Part shown: in pieces, positions 13,650 through 25,308 of the stretch
Position numbering within the stretch: the stretch's first letter is position 1
How the letters are laid out: each line of letters starts with the position of its first letter
From: Liolophura sinensis
Taxonomy: Eukaryota; Mollusca; Polyplacophora; Chitonida; Chitonidae
Assembly (NCBI RefSeq): GCF_032854445.1
Contig: NC_088300.1
Span: 73,771,005 to 73,835,004, forward strand
Direction of reading: 5' to 3'
DNA: 64,000 nt
The notes under the pieces: model-generated
Database searches by the model: none
Seen by the model: the letters and a program-made list of their open reading frames with translations, nothing else
Told to the model about the DNA's origin: nothing
Program-made: the position numbers and the translations under genes

Positions 13650-14480
13650 CTGGTATAGTAAGGGGACAGTCTTAGTATCGTATTAGTAATGCTCAAGGTA
13701 AATATTGTGGAATATTAGGTAAATGGGCACAACCATGCATTTGATTACTAGCCGTGTTAGTTATTTTACGACGTTGCCAGGGTGAGGCTATAATACATGT
13801 TCCTTACATCGCATGCGTCACTCTCCACATTCGTATCACACCACTGTCGCCATTAGCAATTCTGTACACAAATCTTGGACAACGTTGAGGTCAATGGGGT
13901 TGAGCCAGGAAATAATGTCATGAAACGTAAAAACTTTGTATCAACCTTTGTTTCTAATTATACATTATACACAAGCGTTCTCTTCATCTGAGCCTTGCAC
14001 AACATGATTTTAACCAATACCTGAAACAATTTTATCGATGAATGCTGATTACTTAGTTTCATGAAAGGACACCAGCGTTAAGGTAAAGCCTGAGCAAGCC
14101 TATGTGCATCGGGCAGAACCCGAAGATCAAGCTTGTCTAGTGGCTGGAGTGATGTAAAGCGGCACATGCGCTGTAAAGAGTGTGGCTATCGTATTGGTAA
14201 CACAGCGTCGTGTATAGCATTATCAACAAGCAGTTGTCGAGGTCTGGTTTCCAGGTCTATACTGCTTATCGCCACTTATGTTGATCTCTAACTGCATGCA
14301 GTCTTCAAGAGATTTTCCTCCATAACGATATCCACTGTTTATCTATTGAATCTTTAAACTACTTACAGGTTTAGTACGAAAAACTTTGTTCTCCTTTCCT
14401 CGGCAATATGTAAAGACCGAGCATTTAACAAATGGAATATATATAGGTACTTTCAACTAATGTGACGATTTAATTGCCTT
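13650..14480. other. no gene recognised
   Basis: Unique-looking sequence without a supported exon, RNA gene or repeat. Confidence 0.4.
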
Positions 14481-14483
14481 TTC

Positions 14484-14660
14484 TGGGGCCTCCGTGGCCG
14501 AGGTGGTTATGCAGGGCCGTGGCACAACGGCACAGAAGCCTCTCACCAAAGTGGTTGCTCTTAGGGTCCAGTTCAAGCTGGTCTCCTCTCCTGCGGATTC
14601 GTGGTTTCTCCCGGGCTCTGCCCGGTTTCCTTCATAATGCTGACCACCGTCGTATACAAT
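14484..14660 (+). mobile_element. SINE family 1, plus orientation, diverged
   Basis: Starts with GGGGCCTCCGTGGCCGAGG, then CCTCTCACCAAAGTGGTTGCT, a B-box-like GGTCCAGTTCAAGC, GGCTCTGCCCGGTTTCC, and ATAATGCTGACCACCGTCG. The typical tail is lost and replaced by ACAATAAAAAAATTA. Confidence 0.8.
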
Positions 14661-14703
14661 AAAAAAATTAATCTGCTAATTTGAACAGAAAGCCTGTTGC
14701 CAT

Positions 14704-14848
14704 AGTGATGCCAGAATGTGTTGTATTAGTACCCTGTACCCTGTTAATGTAACACAATCTTTTGGATGAATTAACAGAATGCGCGCGTTATACTAGAGTA
14801 TTTAACAGGACATTCTGCTGCAATAGCAGAATACATTCTAGCATCACT
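14704..14848. mobile_element. MITE-like element with 16-bp inverted ends
   Basis: The left end AGTGATGCCAGAATGT and the reverse complement of the right end (AGTGATGCTAGAATGT) differ at one position. The element is 145 bp with no coding capacity, as expected for a non-autonomous DNA transposon. No superfamily is assigned. Confidence 0.55.
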
Positions 14849-14888
14849 CAGACAACATACTTTCTGTTAAAACTAACAGATTAAATCT

Positions 14889-14945
14889 TTGGGTGAAAGT
14901 GAAATATTCTTGAGTGCGGCGTTTAAACACCATTTAAATAAACAG
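14889..14945 (+). mobile_element. SINE family 1 tail fragment
   Basis: Contains AGTGAAATATTCTTGAGTGC followed by GGCGTTTAAACACC and AAATAAAC, matching the 3' end of the local SINE. Confidence 0.65.
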
Positions 14946-15164
14946 ATAGACAACTGCGTCCTTATTGTACGTAGTCTTTCTCATCATGTTATTGTGACCT
15001 ATCTATTTTGGGACAGTGTGTTCTATCTGCCGCTCCATACATCACCAATACGTAAGTGGGTCACGTCATAACATACATATGTGTGCCCTGTATAATCGCC
15101 GATAAGGCTTGCCTTTATAACGTACATGAAGCGCTGTCTCACAGATCACTCTGTCCTGGCCAGG

Positions 15165-18100
15165 ATGTCGACTTCGGGAACGAATCTACGCTTACACAAT
15201 GGTGTAGAGATGCCTCTTGTTGGATTTGGTACATTTCAAGGATCGTATGAGGTTTGAAAGTTTTGCATGGGATGAACGGTTAATGTTAGAATGAGAGCAG
15301 CTTAGCTTGTCTGTAATGTATGACCCGATGTGTATTGCCCATGATACGAGCACGTACTGCATAGCTTTCCACAAACCCATGGTTCTATGTCCAAATCTGT
15401 TGTACGGAAGCCCTTTCCCACACCTGTCTCAGTTACTTCTCTTGGTAACTGGCCGGAGGGGAAGCCAGCATGCACACAGGTCTATTGTCTTGAGAATTAA
15501 AAGTATCTCCCCTTCCTGGTGACTACTTAATGACGCTTGAAAGCAAAGGAACATAAGTATCTGGTGTTTTATAACGAGACTATTAATTTGATATTTAAAT
15601 TTGAGAAGAATTAAATGTGAGATTTATGTTTTAAGTTTACGACAGATCAATCATATCTTCAAGTTTATAAATATAAGGTATGTCCCTGTCGTTGAGGTAC
15701 ATACACTGGTTCCTTGTCGTAAATGACCCACTTGTACCTCGTCTGTGACGGTGGTATATCATATTACGTTCCCTGTTATCCCCGTGTTATCTCTCTTGCA
15801 TCCCCGTGTTGACAGTGTGACCAGAATGTCGTGGTCAAGGCTACTAAAGAAGCTATAGATGCCGGTTATCGCCATATAGACACTGCCCAAGTGTACAACA
15901 CAGAAACTGGGGTGGGACAAGCCATTAGGGAGAAGATAGACGAGGGCAAGGTGACACGGGCTGAGCTGTTTGTCACTACCAAGGTGAGACAGAGATGATG
16001 GTGTTGCATCGTTGTAGTAGTAATAGTAGGGGCAACAGTAGTAGTGCTTGCAGTAATGGAAATAACATTAGTATTAGCAGCGGTACGTAGTAGCACTAGT
16101 AGAAACTGTAGCCTTAGCGGCAAAAGTTGTAATAATACTATTAGCAGTAGTTGTAACAGTAGTAGTGACATTACTATTCAGGACCATTAGTAGTAGTAGG
16201 AGCAGTAGTACTTGTAGTAGTAGCACCGACAGCTGTATCGTTTGTAATAGTAGCAGTAGTAGTTATAACGGTAGCAGGAGCAGTAGTACTTGTAGTAGTA
16301 GCACCGACAGCTGTATCGTCTGTAATAGTAGCAGTAGTAGTTATAACGGTAGCAGGAGGAGTAATACTTGTAGTAGTAGCACCGACAGCGGTATCGTTTG
16401 TAATAGTAGTAGTAGTAGTTATAAGAGTAGTAGGAGCAGTAGTACTTGTAGTAGTAGCACCAACAGTTGTATCGTTTGTAATAGTAGCAGTAGTAGTTAT
16501 AATGGTAGCAGGAGCAGTAATACTTCTAGTAGTAGCACCATGAGCTGTATCGTTTGTAATGGTAGCAGTGGTAGTTATAATAGTAGTAGGAGCAGTAATA
16601 CTTGTAGTAGTAGCACCATGAGCTGTATCGTTTGTAATAGTAGCAGTGGTAGTTATAAGGGTAGTAGGAGCAGTAGTACTTGTAGTAGTAGCACCAACAG
16701 TTGTATCGTTTGTAATAGTAGCAGTGGTAGTTATAATGGTAGTAGGAGCAGTAATACTTCTAGTAGTAGCACCATGAGCTGTATCGTTTGTAATGGTAGC
16801 AGTGGTAGTTATAATAGTAGTAGGAGCAGTAATACTTGTAGTAGTAGCACCAACAGCTGTATCGTTTGTAATAGTAGCAGTAGTAGTTATAAAGGTAGTA
16901 GGAGCAGTAGTACTTCTAGTAGTAGCACCATAAGCTGTATCGTTTGTAATAGTAGCAGTGGTAGTTATAATGGTAGTAGGAGCAGTAGTACTTCTAGTAC
17001 TGAGCTGTCGTTTGTAATAGTAGCAATAGTAATTATAATGGTTGTAGCAGCAGTAGAAGTAGTAATTATTCCGGGTATGACAGCAGTAGTACTAGTAGAA
17101 GTACTAGTAGCAATAGTAGTAGAAGTTGCCGTTGTAGTCATAGTTGTTGTAGCACTATGGCTGTGTCGCTTGTAGAAGCAGTAGAAGTAGAAGCAGTAGA
17201 AGTAGAAGCAGTAGAAGTCGAAGCAGTGGCAGTCTTGGGCAAAGTAGTAGCCGTAGTAACTACTTTAGTTGTGATAGTAGATTTAGTTGTTTAAGAAATT
17301 TGAAAACAAAAAAACTGTCCACATGAACCTGCAATAGTGACACTTTCATGTTTTCTCTTAACCAATCATTTAGCTATACCACTTTCTCGCTGCTTCTTTC
17401 CAGCTATGGAGTCACGCCCACAGACGTTGTGACGTTATACCCGCCCTAAAGAAGAGTCTGCAGACGATGGGCCTAGATTACGTGGACCTGTTCCTCGTAC
17501 ACTGGCCAGTAGCTCTCAAGGTATGATCTGAACGAGGAGGTTATCGTGCTGAAATCCTGTTATAATCTTGTTACTGGATTATTGGTCTGGATATAATCAT
17601 ATATTAGCTGAAATTAAAATAACTTGTATTTAAAACCAGCCTAAGTGAAAACATCTTTTTAGAATTAAAGTAGTTGTATATGTAAATGAAGCTATCACTG
17701 TAGATGGTTCGGTACCCAATTTCAGCTATGTGAAGTCATTTGGCTCTTCTTTACCGTGATGGCACCATGTATATTTCCACTTTAAACTTTATCTCAGGCG
17801 TCCTTGGATATTTTTTTCCCGCGAGATGAAAACGGGGAGCTTATTTTTGCTGACAAGGATATTGACTATGTTGAGACTTGGCAGGTATGTTGGTATTCAT
17901 ACGCACTTGATCAAGACTTGGCAAGTACACTAGTGTTCATACGTACTTGATCAAGACTTGACAGGTACGCTGGTATTCATACGCACTTGATCAAGACTTG
18001 GCAAGTACACTAGTGTTCATACGTACTTGATCAAGACTTCACAGGTACGCTGGTATTCATACGAACTTGATCAAGACTTTGTAGGTACGCCGGTATTCAT

Positions 18101-21100
18101 ACGCACTTGATCAAGACTTGGCAGGTACTCTGGGGTTCATACGCACTTGATCAAGACTTGCCAGGTGCGCTGGTATCCATACGCACTTGATCAAGACTTG
18201 GCAGGTACGCTGGTGTTCATACGCGCTTGATCAAGACCTGGCAGGTGCGCTGGTATTCATACGCACTTTTGATCAAAAGATCCCGTCACTACTATTATGT
18301 TGGGGGTTTCCATGGCGGGGGGGTGGGGGTGGGAGTGAGGGGTGAGCCCGCCAGCACGGCGCAATGACCCATGCGGTCGCTGTGAGTTCAAGCCCAGCTC
18401 ATGGTGGCTTCCTCTACGGTCATGCGTGGGAAGGTCAGCCAGCCAACTGGATGGTCGTGGTTTTCCCCCGGGCTCTAGCCGGTTTTCTCCCACCATAATG
18501 CTGGCCGCCGCCGTATAAGTGAAATATTCTTAATTGATTACGGCGTAAAACACTAATCAAATAAATAAAAAAAACTGTTGTGTTCACATAATCATGAACA
18601 CCTTCTGAATGCTCCTAGGGTATGGAAGACGCTTTGGAGGCCGGATTGACAAGGGCTATTGGTATTTCAAACTTCAATGAACGACAAATAGCGAGGGTCT
18701 TGAAAAACTGCAAGGTGAAGCCCATGAACCAACAGGTACGTGACCAGAAGCAGAGTAAACAGGTGCTCATACAGTTTGGGTCCACGCTGCCTGATCAATC
18801 TAAACAATAATATTAGAGATCACTAATGGCTTCTGGCTTCCAATCCCGTTATGATGAAAGGCGAATCGACAGTAAGGCTAACATGAGGGGTGAAATGTCT
18901 CTGAGTAAAACACCACGGAACAACAATTAAATTTCAAAGAATAGATTTTCTTGCGTTATGTTTTCAATTTTTTAAACTATTTTGGCGTCTGTGATAGAAG
19001 GTTTGAATGAATGATGATATACTGAAGACCTTATAAATTGTTAGATTTGTTTTTTTATTATTATTATTATTTACCTCGTTGTTGTCTGTTACCTGAAGGA
19101 AAATTGTCTGTGTCCCTTCCGCAGATAGAAAGCAATCCTTATTTCAACAATAATCAGCTGATACAGTTCTGTCAAAGTCATGGTATTACAGTAACTGCAT
19201 TCTCACCACTGGGCAAGCCAGGACGAACGTGGCAGTGAGTACAATAAAGCTTTTCAGGAATGTTCATTTATTTATTTATTTGATTGTTAGTTGACCCCAT
19301 ACTCGAGAAGTTCAGGAATACCAGTGTATATATATTCAGTTTCTTATGTAAGACCGCACTTTGTTGAAGGTGATATATATACGTTATTAAATTACAACTG
19401 TATAAAGACTTGTACTTTGTATTCTAATTGCTACCCTGGATGTCTTACAAGCTCCAGTCTTATAATTTCAAGCATATTTGTATACAAACCAAAGAATAAC
19501 CTGTTTGTAAGATCGTGTAATATCCTCGTTGGCATTTGAACCCGCTTTGTTGTCTGTCAGTTATTACTAGCATATTGTCCCATTGACGAGTGAACTGAAT
19601 ACGCCATGTGCTAAACGTTGAACTTGTCATTACGTGTATTTATGGTAAATGTCACTCGATCTATGTTAGAACATGGTTGACATATTTAATATATGTATAT
19701 GGACGTGAGGGAAACATGCCCTTTACTACAGAAAAGTTGTGCTTGTGCATTTTTCTTCTAATTGCTGGTTTAACATCAGATACAAATGTACTAGAAGAAT
19801 CCACCAAGGTGGACGATCGACTTTGCCTTTCTCATCAGAGCCAAGATGATAATAGGCTACCCTTACCGATAAGCTGTTATAACGCCTTTATCCTATTAAG
19901 TCAAATATTACCAAGTCTTATCATACTAAGTCAAACGTTACCAAGCCTTATCATACTAAGTCAAATGTTAAAAAGTCCTATCATACTTAGTCAAATGTTA
20001 CGAAGTCCAACATTCCAAATGTTAAGCTTCGTGTTTGGTTTCATCTGCATTTGATAGGAACAACCCTGATGACCCTTATGTGGCCACAGATAAGGTGTTG
20101 ATCTCGATAGGTGAAAAATATGGGAAAACTCCTCAACAGGTAACAGGTTGCACTACACCATTATACACGCAATACTAAAAATCTGTAATCTACGAATATG
20201 TCAGTCTATATCTAACTTGGAAAGAGCGATAACATAATATAGAAATGCATTCACTATGGCGCTGTCCTATAGTCTGCATGTTCAAATGTCACCAGGGTCA
20301 AAGTAAGCTCTACTATACACAGGAAATTGTGAGCTAATTTGCGGCCCAATTAGTAGTTTATAACTTTTTTTTTAATTTTTCAATAAGGCAAATCAATATT
20401 CATGATAACAATGCATGATACGGTGACTGCGCAAATGACGCTGATAAATATTTGGAATTTTTGTTAGATTTGTGTTCACAGCTGAGCCTGTTATATTTTC
20501 TCAAAGGCTCTTTTCACCTATTATCATTATCTTCAGCGAATATGCGTGTTTTGGGTTTGATTATCAGCCATCCCTTTTTGACGTTGATAAAATTAAGATT
20601 AAGGAACCTTTTCTTAAACGTGAGCTGACTGAGTGTAACAGAAGCAAACCTTCATTGGTGTGCAACAGACACCTAACTATTCTCGAACATAAATCAAGTT
20701 GATAGAAATGGAGTCTTCTGTTTTACAGATCGCTCTAAAATTCCAAGTTCAGAGAGGTGTGGCAATTATTCCTAAGTCTAACACACCGTCCAGGATCAGG
20801 GGCAACCGAGAGGTAATACAAGGCTCAGGGCAAAAGTGATTCCGAAAAAGAACTATAATCTTGACCACTTCCTTTTCTGGATACAGTTCTGTAGGCACAA
20901 CGATCGTCTTCATTATTGATAACTTTGCAAGCTCTAAGCACAAGATGCACAAGCACTAAGGACATGCTTAACTTGATGCATGAAAACAACATTGAGTGTC
21001 AAAACTGCGCCATTGTCTGGTAAACTGTTCTTCCAACTTGATGACACGTTTTCACAGTTCAAAACCCCCGTAGGGTTTTTTGCAAACTAATTCTTTTAGA

Positions 21101-21906
21101 CTGGCTTGAGACTGTTGCGTGGAAGTTGAAAAGAGTCCACAGAATGAACCAGCACATATTAAGCATATTTGGACAAATAGTCATGTCCTAAACCAGCCAC
21201 CTCTCAACAAAATCTGTTATACTTTACGGCTGAAAATCTAAACACCATCTCATTTGCAGCTGTTCGATTTCACATTGACTGAAGAGGAGATGAAACAGAT
21301 AGAAGGCCTGGATCGAAACTTCCGAATTTTATGGATAAATTTGTGAGTAAATTTCTGTATTTTCTTGAGCAGATTTCTATTATAAATTTGTACATAGAAA
21401 GTTTTCCAGAAATATATTAATCAAGCATTATTTCAATATCACCATAACGCTGGCCGCCCTAGTATAAGTGAAATTGTCTTTAGTGGGGCGTAAAACACCA
21501 ATGAAGTAAATAAATAAATAAATAAATGTTTAATTATCTTGATGTTTTGCGATAGAGACTAATCAAGAATATTTCAGATTTATGGGAGAAAACTCCTCAA
21601 CCTAGTCATATCTGCTAAATTATGTAATAAACAAAATTTTTGCTTTCAGATTTAATTTTGGGACTAAATGCTATAACTCAAAGAGATTACCATAGGCACA
21701 TGTACCAAATATGTATAAAAACAGAACAAAATAAGGACTGCTAGGTTGACAGTTTAAAACAAAAATGATGTAAAAAAAATGTATTATTTGCCTATGTACG
21801 TAACAACTGACAACTTCGTTTTCAACCATTTTTATTGGGATCATTGTTTCTTGTTTTTCTCGATTTCAGCTTCCGTCCAAGTCGAGAGTACCCTTTTACA
21901 AGTTGA
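15165..21906 (+). CDS. aldo-keto reductase, AKR1 family (10 exons, complete)
   Basis: An NADPH-dependent cytosolic oxidoreductase by family; substrate unknown. Exons: 15165-15251, 15825-15983, 17404-17520, 17798-17884, 18619-18735, 19125-19234, 20058-20139, 20729-20812, 21260-21342, 21870-21906. All introns are GT-AG and phases agree, giving 320 aa plus TGA, the usual AKR1 length. The N-terminus has NGVEMPLVGFGTF. The catalytic tetrad Asp48 (HIDTAQVY), Tyr53, Lys82 (VTTK) and His115 (FLVHWP) has exactly the aldose reductase spacing. GISNF, NPYF and the cofactor loop IPKS (267-270) are present, and it ends with a YPF-containing tail. The start is the ATG followed by the first conserved beta-strand. 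Repeats fill introns 2, 4 and 6. The resemblance is to aldose reductase, NADP-alcohol dehydrogenase and 1,5-anhydrofructose reductase-like proteins; I cannot choose among them. Confidence 0.94.
16180..17010 (+). repeat. 78-bp minisatellite of AGT-type triplets in AKR intron 2
   Basis: About ten units of 78 bp, each built from (AGT/AGC)n triplets with GTATCGTTTGTAATAG once per unit. Because 78 is divisible by 3, a 336-codon Ser-rich frame (16165-17175) stays open across it. Triplet-rich sequence continues to about 17290. It lies wholly between AKR exons 2 and 3, so the frame is not believed to be a gene. Confidence 0.88.
17877..18268 (+). repeat. 40-bp array carrying repeated copies of the AKR exon 4 splice donor
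   Basis: Exon 4 ends GAGACTTGGCAG followed by gtatgttgg. The next about nine units of 40 bp each repeat AAGACTTGGCAG-GTACGCTGG or a variant, followed by TATTCATACGCACTTGATC. The repeated module is thus the exon-intron boundary itself. Using the second donor would add a TGA stop after eight codons (the CACTTGATC in the unit). Confidence 0.9.
18340..18572 (+). mobile_element. SINE family 1, plus orientation, in AKR intron 4
   Basis: Contains CAATGACCCATGCGGTCGCT, GTGAGTTCAAGCCC (B-box-like), TTCCCCCGGGCTCTAGCCGG, CACCATAATGCTGGCCGCCG, TATAAGTGAAATATTCTTAA and the tail CAAATAAATAAA. The head is diverged after a G-rich run. Confidence 0.85.
19266..19315 (-). mobile_element. SINE family 1 tail fragment, minus orientation
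   Basis: TTTATTTATTTATTTGATTG followed by a diverged GTTTTACGCCGTACTCAAGAA equivalent. It is short and degraded, and lies in AKR intron 6. Confidence 0.5.
19892..20010 (+). repeat. 30-bp tandem repeat in AKR intron 6
   Basis: Four copies of a 30-bp unit containing TATCATACTAAGTCAAATG and TTACCAAGTC, ending about 50 bp before exon 7. It does not include the splice acceptor. Confidence 0.8.
21438..21527 (+). mobile_element. SINE family 1 3' fragment
   Basis: CACCATAACGCTGGCCGCCC, TATAAGTGAAATTGTC, GGGGCGTAAAACACCAATG and an (AAAT)n tail; in the last AKR intron. Confidence 0.75.
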
Positions 21907-22179
21907 CGTTTAAGTGATGTCGTGAATGTCAATCTAGTCCCATATTTTATGGCCAATATGCTGCTCCATATTATATCCAAACTAGAGTATATATGTTTAT
22001 ATTTACATGTCAGTATCAAAAAGCACGTGACACGTAAGAAACTGTGATTCATTTGACTGATAATTGATTTTAAAATCTAATGATAATCCTATGAAATGGT
22101 TGAATCGTTATTAGATAGTACAGGAAGAAACTTCTCTAGTGTTATTTGTCACAAGACCAAAAAATATATAGATATATAA

Positions 22180-22212
22180 AGTGAAGAGATATATGGCATA
22201 TATCTGTTCACT
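22180..22212. repeat. near-perfect 33-bp inverted repeat (hairpin)
   Basis: AGTGAAGAGATATATG and CATATATCTGTTCACT pair as reverse complements apart from one mismatch pair near the outer third, with almost no loop. It lies about 275 bp after the AKR stop and could fold in its 3' UTR. It could equally be the remnant of a small inverted-repeat element. Confidence 0.6.
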
Positions 22213-22495
22213 ATAGCATTAGTCATGAACTGGTGAAGTAAATGTATCCACGAACATTGGGTTTGTCAGACATAGAAGTCGATGTAGAGGCGTACTAATG
22301 GGAATGAAGATCGTGTAACTAAAACGTGATCACTTCAAAAAATACCGAATGTTCGGTCTAACTGACGCACCAAGGCAAGGATAGATTTACAACTTGGCGC
22401 AAAGTCGCAAAGGTTGTAATTGCGTAAGATCATAAAATTTGCATTGTAAAATGAGAACAATATACTCAGTAAAGATAATCTTCCTTCTCAAGATG

Positions 22496-22501
22496 AATAA
22501 A
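22496..22501 (+). promoter_or_regulatory. candidate polyadenylation signal of the AKR gene
   Basis: AATAAA about 590 bp downstream of the AKR stop codon, followed by a TG-rich stretch (GTTCTGATTTCTGTCTGTC) of the kind found downstream of cleavage sites. No transcript evidence is available here. Confidence 0.4.
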
Positions 22502-22744
22502 TATAAAGCACAACTATTCCGTAGAGAATTGTATTGTTTATTGTTCTGATTTCTGTCTGTCTGTTCTGATTTCTGTTTCTTGCAAACATAGTTCAGGTAA
22601 ACGCTGTCGCCATATACCTGTCCAGTCCTCTTGCTTTTTATCTGGATATATTTTTGAACAAGTGGGCCCAGAAGACACCGTCATATTCAGTGTCGACTGA
22701 GACAATGATAACTATCAGCATATACTGCACGAGGTAAACTTCCC

Positions 22745-23010
22745 AGTATAACACCACATAGCCGAGTAGCGGTAAAGCGTGGGCTCTATTCGAACGCACG
22801 ACCTCCTTCGGAAGGTCTATGGTGAAGCGCGTTTGATCTACCCTTTGAAATAGGCTCGTGGATTGCGGGAGTTTTGTGAAAACTATAGATAACTCTTTTG
22901 CCAAGCTTTGGCGGCATGTACTCGCCCTGCCACAAGACACAGTATATGCACACACACCTAATGCCTCCTCGTCGTGATATGACTGAAAAATTAAGAACGT
23001 TACATCCTTT
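22745..23010 (+). mobile_element. second tRNA-derived SINE family
   Basis: The head resembles an RNA polymerase III promoter: TAGCCGAGTAGCGGTAAAGC as A box and CTATTCGAAC as B box. The 3' part reads CACACCTAATGCCTCCTCGT then GATATGACTGAAAAATTAAG. A second diverged copy of this 3' part lies at about 32770-32960. It differs from SINE family 1 in head and tail. Confidence 0.7.
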
Positions 23011-23049
23011 TACCAAGTTCAGGTGTACGCACACAGCGACACTGAAGAC

Positions 23050-24060
23050 ATCTATGTCTTAATTCTGTACACAGACCGTGTTTCAAACTCACGTAGCGTC
23101 ATACGCCCACACAGCTACGATGCCGACGTTATGCCTTCAGCCCACAGACCCCGTTTACAAAACTCACGTAGCGTCATACGCCCACACAGCTACTATACCG
23201 ACGGTATGCCTTCAGTTCGCAGACCCCTTTTACAAAACTCACGTAGCGTCATACATCCCCACACAGCTATCATATCCACGTTATTCCTTCAGTTCACAGA
23301 CCCCTTTCACGAAACTCACGCAGCGTCATACCCCCCGCACAGCTACCATACCAACGTTATGCCTTCATTCCACAGACCCCTTCTACAAAACTCACGGAGC
23401 GTCATGCGCCCACACAGCTACCGCATACCCACGTTATGCCCTCACTCCACAGACCCCTTTATAGCCCTCTTTATACATAGCTGTCATACAAAGGTTATAT
23501 CTCCACTAGAGAGGTCAGTTTTTCAAAGCTTAACCTACGTAGTTTTACGTGCACATGCAACATATCTACCGTGACAAAGCTGTCTTCAGCACAGAGATCG
23601 GTTTTACAACACTTAAGTAGCGTAACGTGCACATATAGCTGCCGTAATGACGTTATGCCTTCATTACAGAGGTCGTATTTGCAAAGCGTGTGCACATACA
23701 ACTGTCTTCAGTACAGAGATCGGTTTAACAAAGTTTACGTCGCGTGTACAAATATAGATGCCATAAGAACGTGCCATAAGAACGGTTTTGATACACAAGT
23801 CGGTTGTTTTACAAAATTTACGTCGCGTGTGTACATATAGATGCCATAACGAAGTTATGCTTTCAGTACACAGGTCGGTTTCACAAAGCTTATATGTCGC
23901 GTGTGCACATATAGATGCCATAAGGACGTTATGGACAGAAGTCGGTTGTTTTACAAAACTTACGTATCGTGTGTACATGTACATATAGCCGCAATAGTGA
24001 CCTCGTGCCAACAGTAGAGAGGTCGGTTGTAGAAAATTTACGTAGCGTGTGCACATGTAT
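23050..24060. repeat. minisatellite of about 70-75 bp, two subfamilies
   Basis: From 23080 to 23470 five to six units of about 75 bp share ACTCACGTAGCGTCATACGC, CCACACAGCTAC and GTTATGCCTTCA. From 23470 to 24060 more diverged units share TTTACGTCGCGTGTGCACAT, ATAGATGCCATAA and GTACAGAGGTCGGTT. Several overlapping frames of 80-183 codons on both strands arise from the repeat. No gene is supported. Confidence 0.8.
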
Positions 24061-24108
24061 ATAATATAGGGCCTATCGATTCCGTAACGACGTTATGGCT
24101 GCAGCATA

Positions 24109-24328
24109 GGCCCCGGGGTGATGAAGTGATCTTAGACTTAATTCAAAATTTCAAATGACTTTAAAATTGTTATTTCTTAAGCTACAAGGGCAAAATATTG
24201 CTTGATAACCTAAATTCTGGGTAAATTATTGTAAAACAAATTTCAGCTAAAATTAGGAAAAGGAACATACCAAGATTATTGATTAAAATTTTGACTTAAG
24301 TGTAAGATCGCTTCGTGATCCTGGGGCC
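24109..24328. mobile_element. MITE with about 33-bp inverted ends
   Basis: Left end GGCCCCGGGGTGATGAAGTG continuing ATCTTAGACTTAA; the reverse complement of the right end is GGCCCCAGGATCACGAAGCG continuing ATCTTACACTTAA. The interior (AAAATATTGCTTGATAA, AACAAATTTCAGCTAAAAT) recurs in a second copy at 36071-36265. About 220 bp, non-coding, consistent with a non-autonomous DNA transposon. Confidence 0.75.
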
Positions 24329-24329
24329 A

Positions 24330-25308
24330 GAGGTAGCGAAGTTTTACAAAGTTTACGTAGCATTACGTGAGCGTTACGTGGGCATTGTAACATTACTGAA
24401 CCATGCGTCCTTGCAGCATATGTCATGCTACCTGATTGAAAAGGTATGCAGGCACAGCTTGTGTTTGTGTCTGTAAGCCTGAACCAGCCGGTACCGGTCA
24501 GTATAGCCCGTGTAGCCAACATTTAGGCTATCTATTTGATCTAATATTTGTTTTTCCGCTTGTTTAACCGTGAAAGACTTTCACAAAATTTCGCACCCAT
24601 TTCGGATGTTGCCGGGTGTAGCAAAGATATCAGACGTAACGATCGACATGGAGTTAGTTCTGATATCATGTATCGCTGAAGAAATTATATAAATGAGCAT
24701 GTTGCGGTACCGGTACTATAGCTTTCCCTAACAAGCTACTTTGTCAGATAGCCTATATGGGTCGGGGTAAGTAGGACAGCAGAAATCAACCGCTATTCAC
24801 AAACGTCCTCCTCGGATCAGCGAGATCTGGCGGATTCGAACTTGCAACTTCATTGATTGGGTGGCGATTGACAGCGTGACGAGAACAGTGGTTTGTAGGT
24901 AAACCCTTACTGACTCAGGGAGATTGATGTTGTATCTTTAAATAGCCATTTAAATTTGTTTTTCTTATCATTATCTATTTTCCTTACTATTCCCATATAT
25001 GGCCTACGACATAACAAAAAAATGGGTCACCATAGTTTAAAGTGATGTTACAGGCCTACCGGTACCGGAGATTTTGTGAAAAGTCGGTATTTGCTAAACA
25101 ATCAAAATGTCTGTACCAGTATTTTACCAAGAACAGCTCACAATTACTGCATTTCAGTAAATACCACACTCCCATCAGTAGGCCTACTATTAAATATTGT
25201 GAGAATGATTGGAAAAAGTTATAGGCTAATATGCGACCATCTTTATAAATTTTGGGAACTTTATTACCTCTTTTGAACGATGACACGTACACTGATATTT
25301 TGTTAAAA
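24330..25308. other. no gene recognised
   Basis: Begins with a single decayed echo of the preceding 75-bp repeat (TTTTACAAAGTTTACGTAGC). After that I see only short chance frames. Confidence 0.4.

Noticed and set aside
16165-17175. 336-codon Ser/Cys-rich open frame as a gene
   Set aside because: A 78-bp triplet minisatellite between AKR exons 2 and 3 explains it entirely.
23023-24056. Open frames of 80-183 codons on both strands
   Set aside because: They follow the 75-bp minisatellite, overlap each other on both strands, and show no known domain.
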